Positions 47,505 through 58,754 are shown, counted from the first letter of the stretch. The stretch is DNA of 64,000 nt from Siphonodentalium dalli (GCA_032622095.1 CP136069.1:161683043-161747042); one strand, 5' to 3'. Notes: generated by a model not told the origin, from the sequence alone. Made by a program: numbers and translations.

Positions 47505-48110
47505 CATTCTACTAACACCGCCGAAAATCTGAAGCAAATCGACCATACCACTCCACAGAGAACATCGTCTGAACTGCGCTCAATTGTAAATATTTACTAC
47601 TCGATACGGGACGCATCTATCGACGACAATATAATGAAAACGATTTCGACACCAAGGGTCACTGCGTTTAATTAATATATAAGAATGACGGTGTTTGTTG
47701 TAAATTTGGATATAATATTTGTAAAAATTACTAATTTGAACAAGATTATTCTCCATTTATATCTGATCACCATACCAGAGTGTTTCACATCACTTTAAAG
47801 TCAGGTTTCCATTGATATAATATGGGATAAGCCATGTAAGATGGACATACCCTTGTAAATTCCGTGTAGATCATGTTAAAGTCAGGTATACTCTGGTAAA
47901 AGCCACGAAAAAGCCATGTAAAATGGACATACCCTTGTAAAATCCAAGTATAAATTGGTAATTCCAGGTTAACAATGATATACCCAAGGTAAATTCCAAG
48001 TAAATCATGGTAAAATCAGATTAACAGTGATAAACTCTGATAGAAACCATGTACAACCATTTGTAAAAAAGACATACTCTTGTAAATTCCATGCAAGCAA
48101 ATGCATGCAT
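47270..48110 (+). repeat. Diverged repeats around exon 5, + orientation
   Basis: Multiple imperfect copies of phrases such as 'atactctggtaaaagccat', 'gacatacccttgtaaattcc' and 'ggtaaagtcaggt'. Units are about 45-110 bp and variable. The same phrases occur inverted at 48740-49290. Exon 5 of CBM20 copy 1 lies inside this stretch at 47479-47504. Confidence 0.6.
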
Positions 48111-48739
48111 GGTGTACCTCACTTTACTCTCGTACATGCTGGTGAAACAGGACAGACATGCATGTGTAAAACCCATGCAAATCACAACAAATTGTATTAA
48201 ATCACTTCCTCTGAAGTTTTCATTTCTGAATACATCCGTTATTCCGTTATTCATTATAGATTTCTTCGAGGAAAAAAAATTTGCTCTTCAAAAACGCTTT
48301 ACATCAAAATTCGTCACTTACTTAAAAACGTGGCGCTATAAAACAATGGTGCTTTATATATGGATTTGGTTCCAGTCAGAGATGAATTTTGTGAATAACT
48401 GAGTTCTACATTCTCCAGTATATTTATGTTATGTGGCAGATAATAACACATATCCTTTGATTTCGAATGAGGTGAGGTAATGCCAATAATATACAAGTGA
48501 TACTTGGGGAATGAAATTATGAATCTTAGTCCTATTTCTAGACTAAAGTCTGGTATGCTATCCTTGTAGCAATTCAGACTTATACCGATCCTACAAAACG
48601 TATTTCAACCAGGGACAAAAATTTACGTGGGTTGGGTTTTTGTATATTTAAGTCCAAAACGGAAACAATTATGCAAGGTGAGCCCAACCAATCTCATAAT
48701 TGCTGGTACATAGGCCCCCATGTTGGTTAATGTGTTGTA

Positions 48740-49290
48740 TTTAATGGTAATACAGCATGATTTACCAGAGTATAATGTGGGGTACATAATGCATTTAATT
48801 GGAATTTACACGGGTGTGTCCTTTTTATGTGGACTTTATATGGCTTTTACCAGAGTATATAATTGTCTATCTGACTTTACCATATTTTACCAGAGTAGAA
48901 CCATGTAAACTATGATTTGCCTGGCTTTACCAGAGGAAACTTTACACGTATATGAGCGATAACTCTATTTCACAATAGCACATTTCTCAGATGAGGTGTT
49001 TGTGTCTCTTTTGTGAGAATAAATTAATAGTTTGTTCATTAATCAGTGCAAAATAATTGCACCACTTTGGTATGATAGAATCTCACATGCATACTTACAT
49101 CCCGATAAAATACGTTGGTGAAATGCATTGGTGGACACATTTTATTAGAGTAACAATAAATGGGTGGGTCTACATGTGTGCGTATAATATGGTGACCATT
49201 CACTAGATGAATTTTACCGGAGTAAAATGACCCGGTTCAAATCACCCTGGTAGAATACTACAGAATACCAGAGTGTTTTTACCATCAGCG
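48740..49290 (-). repeat. Inverted counterpart of the 47.3-48.1 kb repeats
   Basis: 'ggaatttacacgggtgtgtc' and 'atggcttttaccagagtata' are reverse complements of the phrases at 47348-47405. Further 'taccagag' phrases lie near 48885, 48925, 49200 and 49265. Together the two clusters could fold back across the intervening 0.6 kb. Confidence 0.6.
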
Positions 49291-49396
49291 TGATTATGTT
49301 TTATAAGTGAAAGGTCTGCAACACAATTCTCATCAACAAGTACATGTAAAAATGGATCAAATTTTGCTCTTATTTTTTTTATAATTAACCATTCTG

Positions 49397-49480
49397 TGGA
49401 CCTCCGTGGTCCAACGATTAGCGTGTCCCATCTGTCTTCATTGTCAATACATCGAGATGAGTTCGCAGCACGCAGTTAGT
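49397..49480 (+). repeat. Candidate tRNA-derived SINE head
   Basis: 'tccgtggtccaacgattagcg' (shortened here) resembles a polymerase III A box in a tRNA-like head, and 'gatgagttcgcagcacg' about 50 bp later resembles a B box. Spacing fits a tRNA-derived SINE. It does not fold as a full tRNA by eye and no CCA-adjacent acceptor stem was found. Confidence 0.35.
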
Positions 49481-49554
49481 GGACTATTGAGTTTCACAAA
49501 ACAGTGCCTTGGTCGAATTAAGCTGTGAATTGAAGCAAATACATGGTCCGTCAA

Positions 49555-49890
49555 AAACAAACCTCGACCAAGGTGAATCTGTCGGTCACTGTATATCATT
49601 TACTGTATTTTATTATATACTAGCAGGTTAGCCCGCCACTGGCGGCATTCGTCCCATGGCTTTGGTCGATCCATTAATTTTAGTTTTTCAATGTAACCCC
49701 GTACAGGACGGGGCTACTCAAAACAAACCTCGACCAAGGTGAATCTGTCGGTCACTGTATATCATTTACTGTATTTTAGTATATACTAGCAGGTTAGCCC
49801 GCCACTGGCGGCATTCGTCCCATGGCTTTGGTCGATCCATTAATTTTAGTTTTTCAATGTAACCCCGTACAGGACGGGGCTACTCAAAAA
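49555..49890 (+). repeat. Tandem duplication, 166-bp unit
   Basis: Two almost identical direct copies, from 'aaacaaacctcgaccaagg' (49555 and 49721) to 'gtacaggacggggctactca'. Each includes 'agcaggttagcccgccactg', the head sequence of the larger repeat that follows. Confidence 0.9.
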
Positions 49891-52236
49891 CCAAATTTCA
49901 AGTCGATAGCTCCACCCGTTTCCGAGATCTGGTCTGCGCATGCGCGAATCTGGCGTCGCACGGGCTCGGCGACCCGATAAAATTCGTATCCGGGGCACGA
50001 TACATTCACATACCAAATTTCAAGTCGATAGCTCCACCCGTTTCCGATATCTCGTCTGCGCATGCGCTGCACGGGCGTCGCACGGGCTCGCCAATACGAC
50101 AGCGGCAACCACCTGGGCAAACTACACCCACGTACCAAGTTTCGTCCCGATCGGTCGAGGCGTTGGTATCTGATGCAAAAGACGAAATTGTGAGTGTTGG
50201 TCAATAGTCCCCGCCGTGAACCTCATCGTCGCAAAGAGCGGACAGTCAATTAACCCCGTTGTGAACCTCAATCACCAACGCGACGTAAACATGTGTTGCG
50301 TTCTAAAAATAGGAAAGCACTTTCTCTCTGCATAATTCTGCAGATGCTAATAACGTTGCTCCCCGTAGGTAGCAATATCGTTGTTGTTGATATTTACGGC
50401 TTGGGTGCTATTTTCTTATTTAGCAAGTTTGAGCTCAATCGGTTATAGTCTATAAAGGACACACTCATATATATGACACTTCCCGTAGGTAGCAAGTTTG
50501 AGCTCAATCGGCATTCCCTGGAATTTCCCGTAGATTGGCAGATTCCAGTAGCTTTATAACGGTATATCTGGGGAGAAATCTGATGCTATATTCGTGATTA
50601 TCTGGGATGATTTCGGTATATATCCGAAGGTATATACTGTAAAAACAAAGCGCGCCATCCGTGTTCGCAGGGAATAAATTTCGAACGATAACGTTTGCGT
50701 TCCCGTATAACTCTGCAGATGCGAATAACGTTGAATGGGAAACAGACGCTCTTTATAGAGATGCGTCAAAAACAAACGCTCATTAAATAATCACTTGATT
50801 AACCCCCGCCGTGCCTTTGCGGTGATTTGAGATTGGAGAACGGGTGCTCTGAGCTTCTCTAAACCGCGACCACGGTCGTGTCGGTGTGATTTGACACTTA
50901 CATAGGAAGTTTGAGCTCAATCTTTACACGCGTTTTGGATTCTATGAAGTACACACACACATATATACGAAGTCTCAAAATATATAGTATAGACTAGCAG
51001 GTTAGCCCGCCACTGGCGGCATTCGTCTAGCAGGTTAGCCCGCCACCGGCGGCTTGTCCGAAACATGACATTTTTATATATATTTTTTTAATTTTTAGCT
51101 CCACGCGTTTCAATAAGAAAAATTTGTACCCGGTAGCTCCACCAGTTTCCGAGACCTGTTCTGCGCATGAAAATTTGTAGCCGACGCAAGATACATTCAC
51201 ATGCCAAATTTCAAGTCGGTAGCTCCACCCGTTTCCGAGATCTCGTCTGCGCATGCGCTGCACGGGCGTCGCACGGGCTCGGCGACCCGATAAAATTTGT
51301 ACCCGGCGCAAGATACATTCACATAGCAAATTTCAAGTCGATAGCTCCACCCGTTTCCGAGATCTCGTCTGCGCATGCGCTGCACGGGCGTCGCACGGGC
51401 TCGGCAATACGACAGCGACGACCACCTGGTCAAACTACACTCACGTACCAAGTTTCGTCCCGATCGGTCGAGGTGTTGGTATCTGATGCAAAAGACGAAA
51501 TTGTGAGTGTTGGTCAATAGTCCCCGCCGTGAACCTCATCGTCGCAAAGAGCGGACAGTCAATTAACCCCGTTGTGAACCTCAATCACCAACGCGACGTA
51601 AACATGTGTTGCGTTCTAAAAATAGGAAAGCACTTTCTCTCTGCATAATTCTGCAGATGCTAATAACGTTGCTCCCCGTAGGCAGTTGTTGATATTTACG
51701 GCTTGGGGGCTATTTTCTTATTTAGCAAGTTTGAGCTCAATCGGTTAGAGTCTATAAAGGACACACTCATATATATGACACTTCCCGTAGGTAGCAAGTT
51801 TGAGCTCAATCGGCATTCCCTGGAATTTCCCGCAGATTCCAGTAGCTTTATAACGGTATATCTGGGGAGAAATCTGATGCTATATTCGTGATTATCTGGG
51901 ATGATTTCGGTATATACCGCACGGAATAAATTTCGAGCGATAACGTTTGCGTTCCCGTATAACTCTGCAGATGCGAATAACGTTGAATGGGAAACAGACG
52001 CTCTTTATAGAGATGCGTCAAAAACAAACGCTCATTAAATAATCACTTGATTAACCCCCGCCGTGCCTTTGCGGTGATTTGAGATTGGAGAACGGGTGCT
52101 CTGAGCTTCTCTAAACCGCGACCACGGTCGTGTCGGTGTGATTTGACACTTACATAGGAAGTTTGAGCTCAATCTTTACACGCGTTTTGGATTCTATGAA
52201 GTACACACACACATATATACGAAGTCTCAAAATATA
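49621..52236 (+). repeat. Two head-to-tail copies of a ~1.3-kb repeat
   Basis: Copy 1 runs to about 50990 and copy 2 from about 50992 to 52236. Both start 'actagcaggttagcccgcc' and end 'gtctcaaaatatatagtata'. Shared landmarks include 'cccgccgtgaacctcatcg' (50208 and 51522) and 'cctttgcggtgatttgagat' (50813 and 52067). Inside are short repeats of 'caaatttcaagtcgatagct', a phrase type common near the ends of RTE-like or SINE elements. It ends at an AGAT microsatellite (52236-52252). The head-to-tail arrangement recalls Penelope-like or tandem non-autonomous elements; the class is not certain. Frames translated across it are repeat artefacts. Confidence 0.75.
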
Positions 52237-52332
52237 TAGTATAGATAGATAGATGATTATTGTGTCACTTGTCTTTTATAAATTATCAATTACTGCTGGA
52301 TTGTTCGTGTAAATATACATCTTTCATTGCAG

Positions 52333-52549
52333 ACTGTTGCAATATAAATGGGAGAAGACCCAGCATGTGGAGCAGATTCAAGAAATGGATTATGAGGAAA
52401 AAGTAGAAAATGTTATTTTCATGTCCAAGAACTCGATCTTTACTATACATCAGTGTATTCATAATTTGACTGACATGTCTGCTTCTGGTGCCGAACCGTT
52501 GGGCTATAACTCCGTCTCTCCGTTACACGTGCCAGGATCTCTCCCGTGA
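52333..52549 (+). other. Candidate 3' exon downstream of CBM20 copy 1
   Basis: A good acceptor ('ctttcattgcag', AG at 52331-52332) is followed by protein-like sequence. One frame is open to 52549 and contains 'KTQHVEQIQEMDYEEKVEN'. The frame compatible with the phase-1 donor of exon 4 gives a short basic tail including 'MWSRFKKWIMRKK' and a stop at about 52405. From about 52479 on, the sequence belongs to a dispersed repeat that recurs at 54716, so at most the first ~145 bp are unique. There is no proof that it is transcribed. Confidence 0.25.
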
Positions 52550-53900
52550 AATACACATGCACCTGGAACAAAATCACACTCCCGAAGTATGCTCTCTGTT
52601 GTATGCTCTCTGTTGTATGCTCTCTGTTGTATGCTCTCTGTTGTATACTCTCTGGTGTATGCTCTCTGCTGTATGCTCTCTGTTGTATACTCTCTGTTGT
52701 ATACGCTCTGTTGTATGCTCTCTGCTGTATGCTCTCTGAAGTATGCTCTCTGTTGTATGCTCTCTGTTGTATGCTCTCTGTTGTATGCTCTCTGTTGTAT
52801 GCTCTCTGTTGTATACGCTCTGTTGTATGCTCTCTGTTGTATGCTCTCTGGTGTATGCTCTATGTTGTATGCTCTCTGTTGTATGCTCTCTGTTGTATAC
52901 TCTCTGTTGTATGCTCTCTGTTGTATGCTCTCTGTTGTATACTCTCTGTTGTATACGCTCTGTTGTATGCTCTCTGTTGTATGCTCTCTGGTGTATGCTC
53001 TATGTTGTATGCTCTCTGTTGTATGCTCTCTGTTGTATGCTCTCTGTTGTATGCTCTCTGTTGCATACTCTCTGTTATATACTCTCTGCTGTATGCTCTC
53101 TGTTGTATGCTCTCTGTTGTATGCTCTCTGTTGTATGATCTCTGTTGTATGCTCTCTGTTGTATGCTCTCTGTTGTATGCTCTCTGTTGTATGCTCTCTG
53201 TTGTATGATCTATGTTGCATACTCTCTGTTGTATGCTCTCTGTTGCATACTCTCTGTTGTATGCTCTCTGTTGTATGATCTCTGCTGTATGCTCTCTGTT
53301 GTATGCTCTATGTTGTATGCTCTCTGTTGTATACTCTCTGTTGTATGCTCTCTGTTGTATGCTCTCTGCTGTATGCTCTCTGTTGTATGCTCTCTGTTGT
53401 ATGCTCTCTGTTGTATGCTCTCTGTTGTATGCTCTCTGTTGTATGCTATCTGTTGTATGCTCTCTGTTGTATGCTATCTGTTGTATGCTCTCTGTTGTAT
53501 GCTCTCTGTTGTATGCTCTCTGTTGTATGATCTATGTTGTATGCTCTCTGTTGTATGATCTCTGTTGTATGCTCTATGTTGTATGATCTCTGTTGTATGA
53601 TCTCTGTTGTATGCTCTCTGTTGTATGCTCTCTGTTGTATACTTTTGGTAGTGGGGTCATTTTGTTCCAGATATCTGTGGTGTAATGTCGTGACGGACTT
53701 TTAGCCGAACAGCTCGGGTGTTTTTTTTTCCTAATTATTTGTAATTTCTTGTGTCACACCACTCCTGGCGTGGTTTTAGTTTTCTTGGGTATCAGCCTGA
53801 AGTAGAAAGGTCCGGATCGGTATATTACGGCTTCAATTCACGGTCCAGAGAAATTTCACGTCTTCGTGTAACCTCAGAATTTCTACACTTCTCATAACCC
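52479..53900 (+). repeat. Repeat element hosting a 14-bp minisatellite
   Basis: The left arm (52479-52585, 'cttctggtgccgaaccg... ctccgtctctcc') and right arm (about 53680-53900, 'aatgtcgtgacgg', 'tgtgtcacaccactcc', 'ggtatcagcc') match the arms of the element at 54716-55420. The minisatellite sits between them. This is the usual structure of Helitron-derived non-autonomous elements with an internal tandem array in molluscs and other invertebrates, but no Helitron ends were verified. Confidence 0.6.
52586..53640 (+). repeat. 14-bp minisatellite, about 75 units
   Basis: Unit 'tatgctctctgttg' repeated over about 1.05 kb, with single-base variants (tatac, tatga, ctctatg, ctgctg, ctggtg) spread through it. 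Higher-order blocks of variants recur, for example 'tatacgctctgttg' with a nearby 'ggtgtatgctctatg' around 52800-52870 and again around 52945-53005. Because 14 is not a multiple of 3, any open frame repeats with a 14-residue period. All frames on both strands stay open for long stretches, so these are not genes. Confidence 0.95.
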
Positions 53901-54715
53901 ATACATGATCTGCTATATATAGGCCTCGTTTCCATACAGCAAGACTTGGTAACGCTGAAGAGGTCACTCTCGCCAAAAAAATGTGCTGGAGGGTATACAT
54001 ATTTTGAAAATGTGCTGGTGTACTAAGGGTTTGTGATCGGCTTGCACTATTAATGTAACTGTGTACCTGAACGTATGGCGCCCATCAACAGTTCGTTTTC
54101 GGTTCAATTTAATTTCCATTGGAGCATATACAATTATTCTCTACAGTAACCATGGCAGACACGAAAACTAAAAGTCATTTAGAACGAGATTTCAAAACCT
54201 GTGTACCCTTCAGAACATTTTCAAAACCTGTGTACCCTTCAGCACTTTTTAGGTGAGAGTGACCACTTCAGCCTTAGTAACTAACCGTTGATAATACATT
54301 AAAAAAGTCATTAAAGTTGTGAGTTGTTTAATTGAATTCAGCATTAATATTGATTGTACCTGTATAACTTGCTTTGGATGAGGAACGTCATGTGGCCGAA
54401 TATTTCCAATAAGATTGTTGCGTTGTTAATTGTATGATCACCACGAAGTCCTCCGGACTGGACTATCTATTGCATTAATTGATAATATTAGCCTCAGCAT
54501 TTCTACACATCTCATAGCCCATATATACATGTTGCCGTATATAGAGGCATCGTTTCCATAAGACTCAGCACCTAACCTTTGATAATGCTTGGGGGAATCT
54601 TCGCCACAAGAAGCAGATCGATGCGGGGTTAAATTGTTCGAGTTCAAGTATCAAACCCTTTCATTTTTCCGGAATCGTCCCTACTTCACTTGTATTCTTA
54701 TAGTTGAATGAATCT

Positions 54716-55420
54716 TCCTACTTCTGGTGCCGGACTGTTTGTCTACAAATCCGTCTTTCCACTACACATGTGATGAACTGTGTAGTGTTGTATAGTTGCA
54801 TGGTCATGTAACTGTGTAATGTTGTATAGTTGCATGGTCATGTACTGTGTAATGTTGTATAGTTGCATGGTCATGTACTGTGTAATGTTGTATAGTTGCA
54901 TGGTCATGTACTGTGTAATGTTGTATAGTTGCATGGTCATGTACTGTGTAATGTTGTATAGTTGCATGGTCATGTACTGTGTAATGTTGTATAGTTGCAT
55001 GGTCATGTACTGTGTAATGTTGTATAGATGCATGGTCATGTACTGTGTAATGTTGTATAGTTGCATGGTCATGTACTGTGTAGTGTTGTAATTGGTCGTG
55101 TACTGTGTAATGTTGTGGCGGGCCTGAATACTGTGTAATGTTGTATAGTTGCATGGTCATGTACTGTGTAGTGTTGTAATTGGTCGTGTACTGTGTAATG
55201 TTGTGGCGGGCCTGAATACTGTGTAATGTTGTGACGGTTTTGTAGTCAAGCCGGTCGGACGTTTTTCCTATTTATTTATAATTTCTAGTGTCACACCACT
55301 ATAGTGGTGTGTTTTCAGTTTTCTTTGGTATCAGCCAACCAGAAGTAGGAACTTCAAACTCAGTAATCGGATTCAATTTTCGATCCAAATCTACTTCATT
55401 GTGTCACCTTTTCAGAGCGT
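54716..55420 (+). repeat. Second copy of the repeat element, hosting a 33-bp minisatellite
   Basis: The left arm 'cttctggtgccggactg..tccgtctttcc' and right arm 'aatgttgtgacggttttgtag ... gtgtcacaccactat' are related to those of 52479-53900. A further stray piece of the right-arm neighbourhood ('cagcatttctacacatctca') lies at 54488-54570 and corresponds to 53873-53960. Confidence 0.65.
54782..55225 (+). repeat. 33-bp minisatellite
   Basis: About ten copies of a 33-bp unit, 'gtactgtgtaatgttgtatagttgcatggtcat' in two parts: 'gtactgtgtaatgttgt' and 'atagttgcatggtcat'. It is followed by a higher-order duplication (55068-55135 and 55155-55225) containing 'ttgtaattggtcgtgtactg' and 'gcgggcctgaat'. 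The unit is a multiple of three, so frames stay open through it. The peptides are artefacts. Confidence 0.95.
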
Positions 55421-56089
55421 GAACATTGTTACATTATGTTCGCACTACTCCACAACTCGGAGTTGTTAGTCGAAGTCTCTTCTCCACAAAGCTAGTACTT
55501 ATGTTGTCCTCCCTGTTCAATACTGGGCTCACTGGGTGAAGAAAAAAATAGTTTGTATCGATCATATGCCATTGCTATTGTTACGAACGGCATAACATGT
55601 TTTCCTCTTGACATTGGGTGAATACCTGTTGCACTCTTTTCATTTGATATGTTCTCTTAATCTCAATTTTGTTTATGTATTATGTGATACAGTCTATATC
55701 GTACTGCTTTGCGTGCATTATAACTATACCATCCGCACAAGAATTTCAATTGTTTTCATGCACACGATCTCTTCACTGCAAAGAATTAAAGTCTTGTTTC
55801 AAATTAGCCAGTTATGTCCGTTTTCCCGAGTCGGTCTTAAATTCCGGCTGAGCAGTTCTTTGCTTAAATGCCAGTATTCTGCTTGCTATTCACTAAAACG
55901 CATTTGGAGATAGAACAATTTTCTGAAAATGTTAACTATTCACGCCAATGCAATAATAATTATTTGAGTTTTTGAGGATATAATGATAACAGTACAAAAG
56001 TGCCACATCACGCAATTTAGCTCAAAGAATTCACCTACAAATAAGAATTTTACAACATCAAAAAAACTTGAAATTGTCTATTATTAAAC

Positions 56090-56510
56090 TGTAGGGATGT
56101 TCAGGGCGTATCAGCAGTCGACAGATAATATACAAGTACAAACGGATTCCTATTCAATCGTGAGCAATGTTCTGATAATAAGTTCAAAACGGCCGCATTT
56201 GAACTTATTATCTGAACATGTCCTAAGAGGGCTATTCAATGAGTATTTAGCAAAGAAAGTGTTGTCGCAAATGTACAACAAATATATAGAACAAACAAGC
56301 TGCGCCTATAGCTCATGGCTATTTTCCAGGTGGCATTCATAGTTGTTGATATATACATCAGAGAACATAAATGTATAAACAAATATGTTCATAAAAATAA
56401 TATTACTCATTGACGAGTAGTCCACTTAGGAATTAATGTTGAGATAATAAGGTCAACAAACGGCCAATTGTTGAACTTGTTATCTCAGCATTTCCCACCA
56501 AAGAATGTGA
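56090..56510. repeat. Two short GGCC-centred hairpin repeats
   Basis: Hairpin 1 (56166-56221) has stem 'gttctgataataagttcaaa' with its inverse around CGGCCGC. Hairpin 2 (56434-56492) has stem 'tgagataata' with 'tgttatctca' around CGGCC. They are flanked by 'actcattgacgagtagtcc' in opposite orientations. The family also occurs at 28100-28195. The remaining sequence from 55420 to 57330 is AT-rich with nothing assignable. Confidence 0.65.
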
Positions 56511-57339
56511 ATCCTTCTGCACTTAATTGTTTTATATGATCGTCTCTCTGTCGTCTGCCCACTTTCATGAATATCCCTTCAAATGAATATTAGACCATTC
56601 CAATATATACTTATAACTGTGTCGTGAAATCCACCCAGTAAAGAAAGGGTTATATATAGCAAGCATGTTTCACATTCTAAGTCAGATCCGTCCTATTGTA
56701 TAATGCAATTGTATAAATATATTGTATACTTAGTTTGTTATTTAATCTTACATGCCTGTGACTTATTGTACAATTAATAAAGATTCCAAATAGCTCAAAA
56801 GTATTTGCAAATGACCCAGAATGTCCTGCAGTCATTAAATCTTTTCATTCAAACATGTGATATTCATTGACAAATCCATCTTTCAAGACCTCATCCGACC
56901 CCACAGTAATTTGATAAAAAAAATCCCAAGTAATGTACATTCGGCTACATGTTAATAGATCATGTGCATATCATTTTACTCAAAATTTAGTTTTACAATC
57001 AACACATAACGCTTTAATTTCTAGTCGGGGTAGCTAGGTATCGACGAATAGGATTTTTATCACTTTTGGTGGTAAAATATATATATCTGGAGATGTGCAA
57101 GTATTGTGAGATGGGACGATGACCCACCATAATTATGTAATTATTTCTCAATTGCTGTTAAAAAATCGACGAATAAGAAATTAAAGGTAAACACGTAGAT
57201 TATATATAGGTTATGTATGCAAGCACAATTTAACCGGCCTACCCATTGGCATACCGGTAATAATTTGCATAGGCTAGTAGACCCTATCACTTCCATGGGA
57301 CCAAAATGAGTTGCTAGTTAATACATTGTGGCTGGAATA

Positions 57340-57910
57340 TTAACCGTATTTTTATATGGCCTTCTGATATGATACCTCAAATTATATATTTCATATTATG
57401 ATAGACGAGCGCAGGAGAAGTAACCTGAACTGGGCGATATGGTCAAGGGATTTTGGCCGGTTTATGGAACCTTTATTTATTCCACATAACAGGAATAGAC
57501 TAACACGGATCTCTCTTTTCTGTTCCATGCCGTGCAAATGGCCGTGTTTTTTTTTGGGTTTTTTTGGGGGGGGGGGGGGGGGACCAAACATCGTGTTCAA
57601 ATTTGTATATTTATGACTTCAAAGCGTCTTTCCGGGACATATAATGCCATGCATATAGAAAGGTAGTATTTATCGACCTATATATTTCGATACCGGGAAA
57701 AATTAAAAAGCGAATATACAATCGCGTTATTACTGGCCCAGATAACAGGGGTACACGTCGAAGAATACTATAGTATTAGATATAAGGTTTTTTACAATCA
57801 ACACAATCATAACACATTAATTTCTGGTCGGAGGGTATATATAATCTACGAATAATACAATTTGAGGTATCTTATCAGAAGGTGATATATTTCCATATAA
57901 AAATAAAGCG
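57340..57910. repeat. Inverted-repeat element
   Basis: 'tttttatatggccttctgatatgatacctcaaatt' in two parts (57347-57360 and 57360-57382) is matched inverted at about 57858-57906 ('aatttgaggtatcttatcag..atataaaaata'). The segment near 57780-57855 ('cacattaatttctggtcgg') is a relative of 57000-57050. A run of about 16 Gs is at 57568-57583. No coding sequence was seen. Confidence 0.55.
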
Positions 57911-58411
57911 ACGGATACCATTCCGTGGAGTCTCCGCAAATTAAACCCCAGGGCCGTATTCACCAGCTAGGTTTATATATAGTCCAAATTATTTATACGA
58001 GGCGACACTCAAATCGAAGCTCTCGGTGGACGTCGATGGGAAGACATCGCCGCTCGATTTTGGATTATCCAACCAAGATGATTGGGAACAATCATAGATT
58101 GACCACCCGTTACATTAAACATGCTGTACACAGCAGTACATATTTGGTTCATTTCAATCATGAGTAACAGAGTGAAAGGAATGGGTGGGAAGTACACAAC
58201 AGACGAACGCAACACTTCTTGAGAAATTTGTGCATTCAAACATCAAAATTCTTGAAAATAAAGAGACCAGAACCATCCACCAGTGCCGGAAAGCAGTTTC
58301 TTCGGAATGGTAGGGAAATTTCCGAATAGGTCATGTCTAGTATTTGGATTGTGCTTAATTTCTATAGCGTACAAAAAACCTCCACTCATCATATAATATA
58401 AAGTTATTATA

Positions 58412-58559
58412 CAATGTTGTGTACAGTATGTGTTTTTCTTGTACGAGTCCAGGTTGTGGCGAAAAGTCATATTGGACGAGACACGCATTGTCGAGTCCAA
58501 TATGACTTTCACCACAACCTGGACGAGTACAAGAAAAACTCATACTGTACACAACATTG
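58412..58559. repeat. Near-perfect 148-bp hairpin
   Basis: The left arm, from 'caatgttgtgtacagtatg' to 'gtcatattggac', is mirrored by 'gtccaatatgac' to 'catactgtacacaacattg'. The stem is about 65 bp with only a few mismatches and the loop is short, around 'gagacacgcattgtcga'. It is probably a MITE or the fold-back end of one. Confidence 0.85.
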
Positions 58560-58754
58560 AATAGTGACATTTTAATTATCCATCTGTATGTTTATCCAAA
58601 TTTTGGGAATAAAACTTTAGTGGTTATTTTTGGTATTTGTATTTGCTAGACCACTAGATATTAGGATTTATTGCAATTTTCAGGTCAGATCTTTAAAAAT
58701 AATCTCATATTGGACAGTCATGGTAGATTATGTTGATCCCTCTGACTAGTGACC

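Noticed and set aside
49397-49480. Functional tRNA gene
   Set aside because: A/B-box-like sequences are present but no full cloverleaf or acceptor stem could be drawn.
52504-53586. Several long open frames (up to about 240 codons) on both strands
   Set aside because: They lie entirely in the 14-bp minisatellite; the 14-residue periodicity in all frames is a property of the unit length, not of a protein.
54743-55160. Repetitive open frames with an 11-residue period
   Set aside because: Produced by the 33-bp minisatellite.
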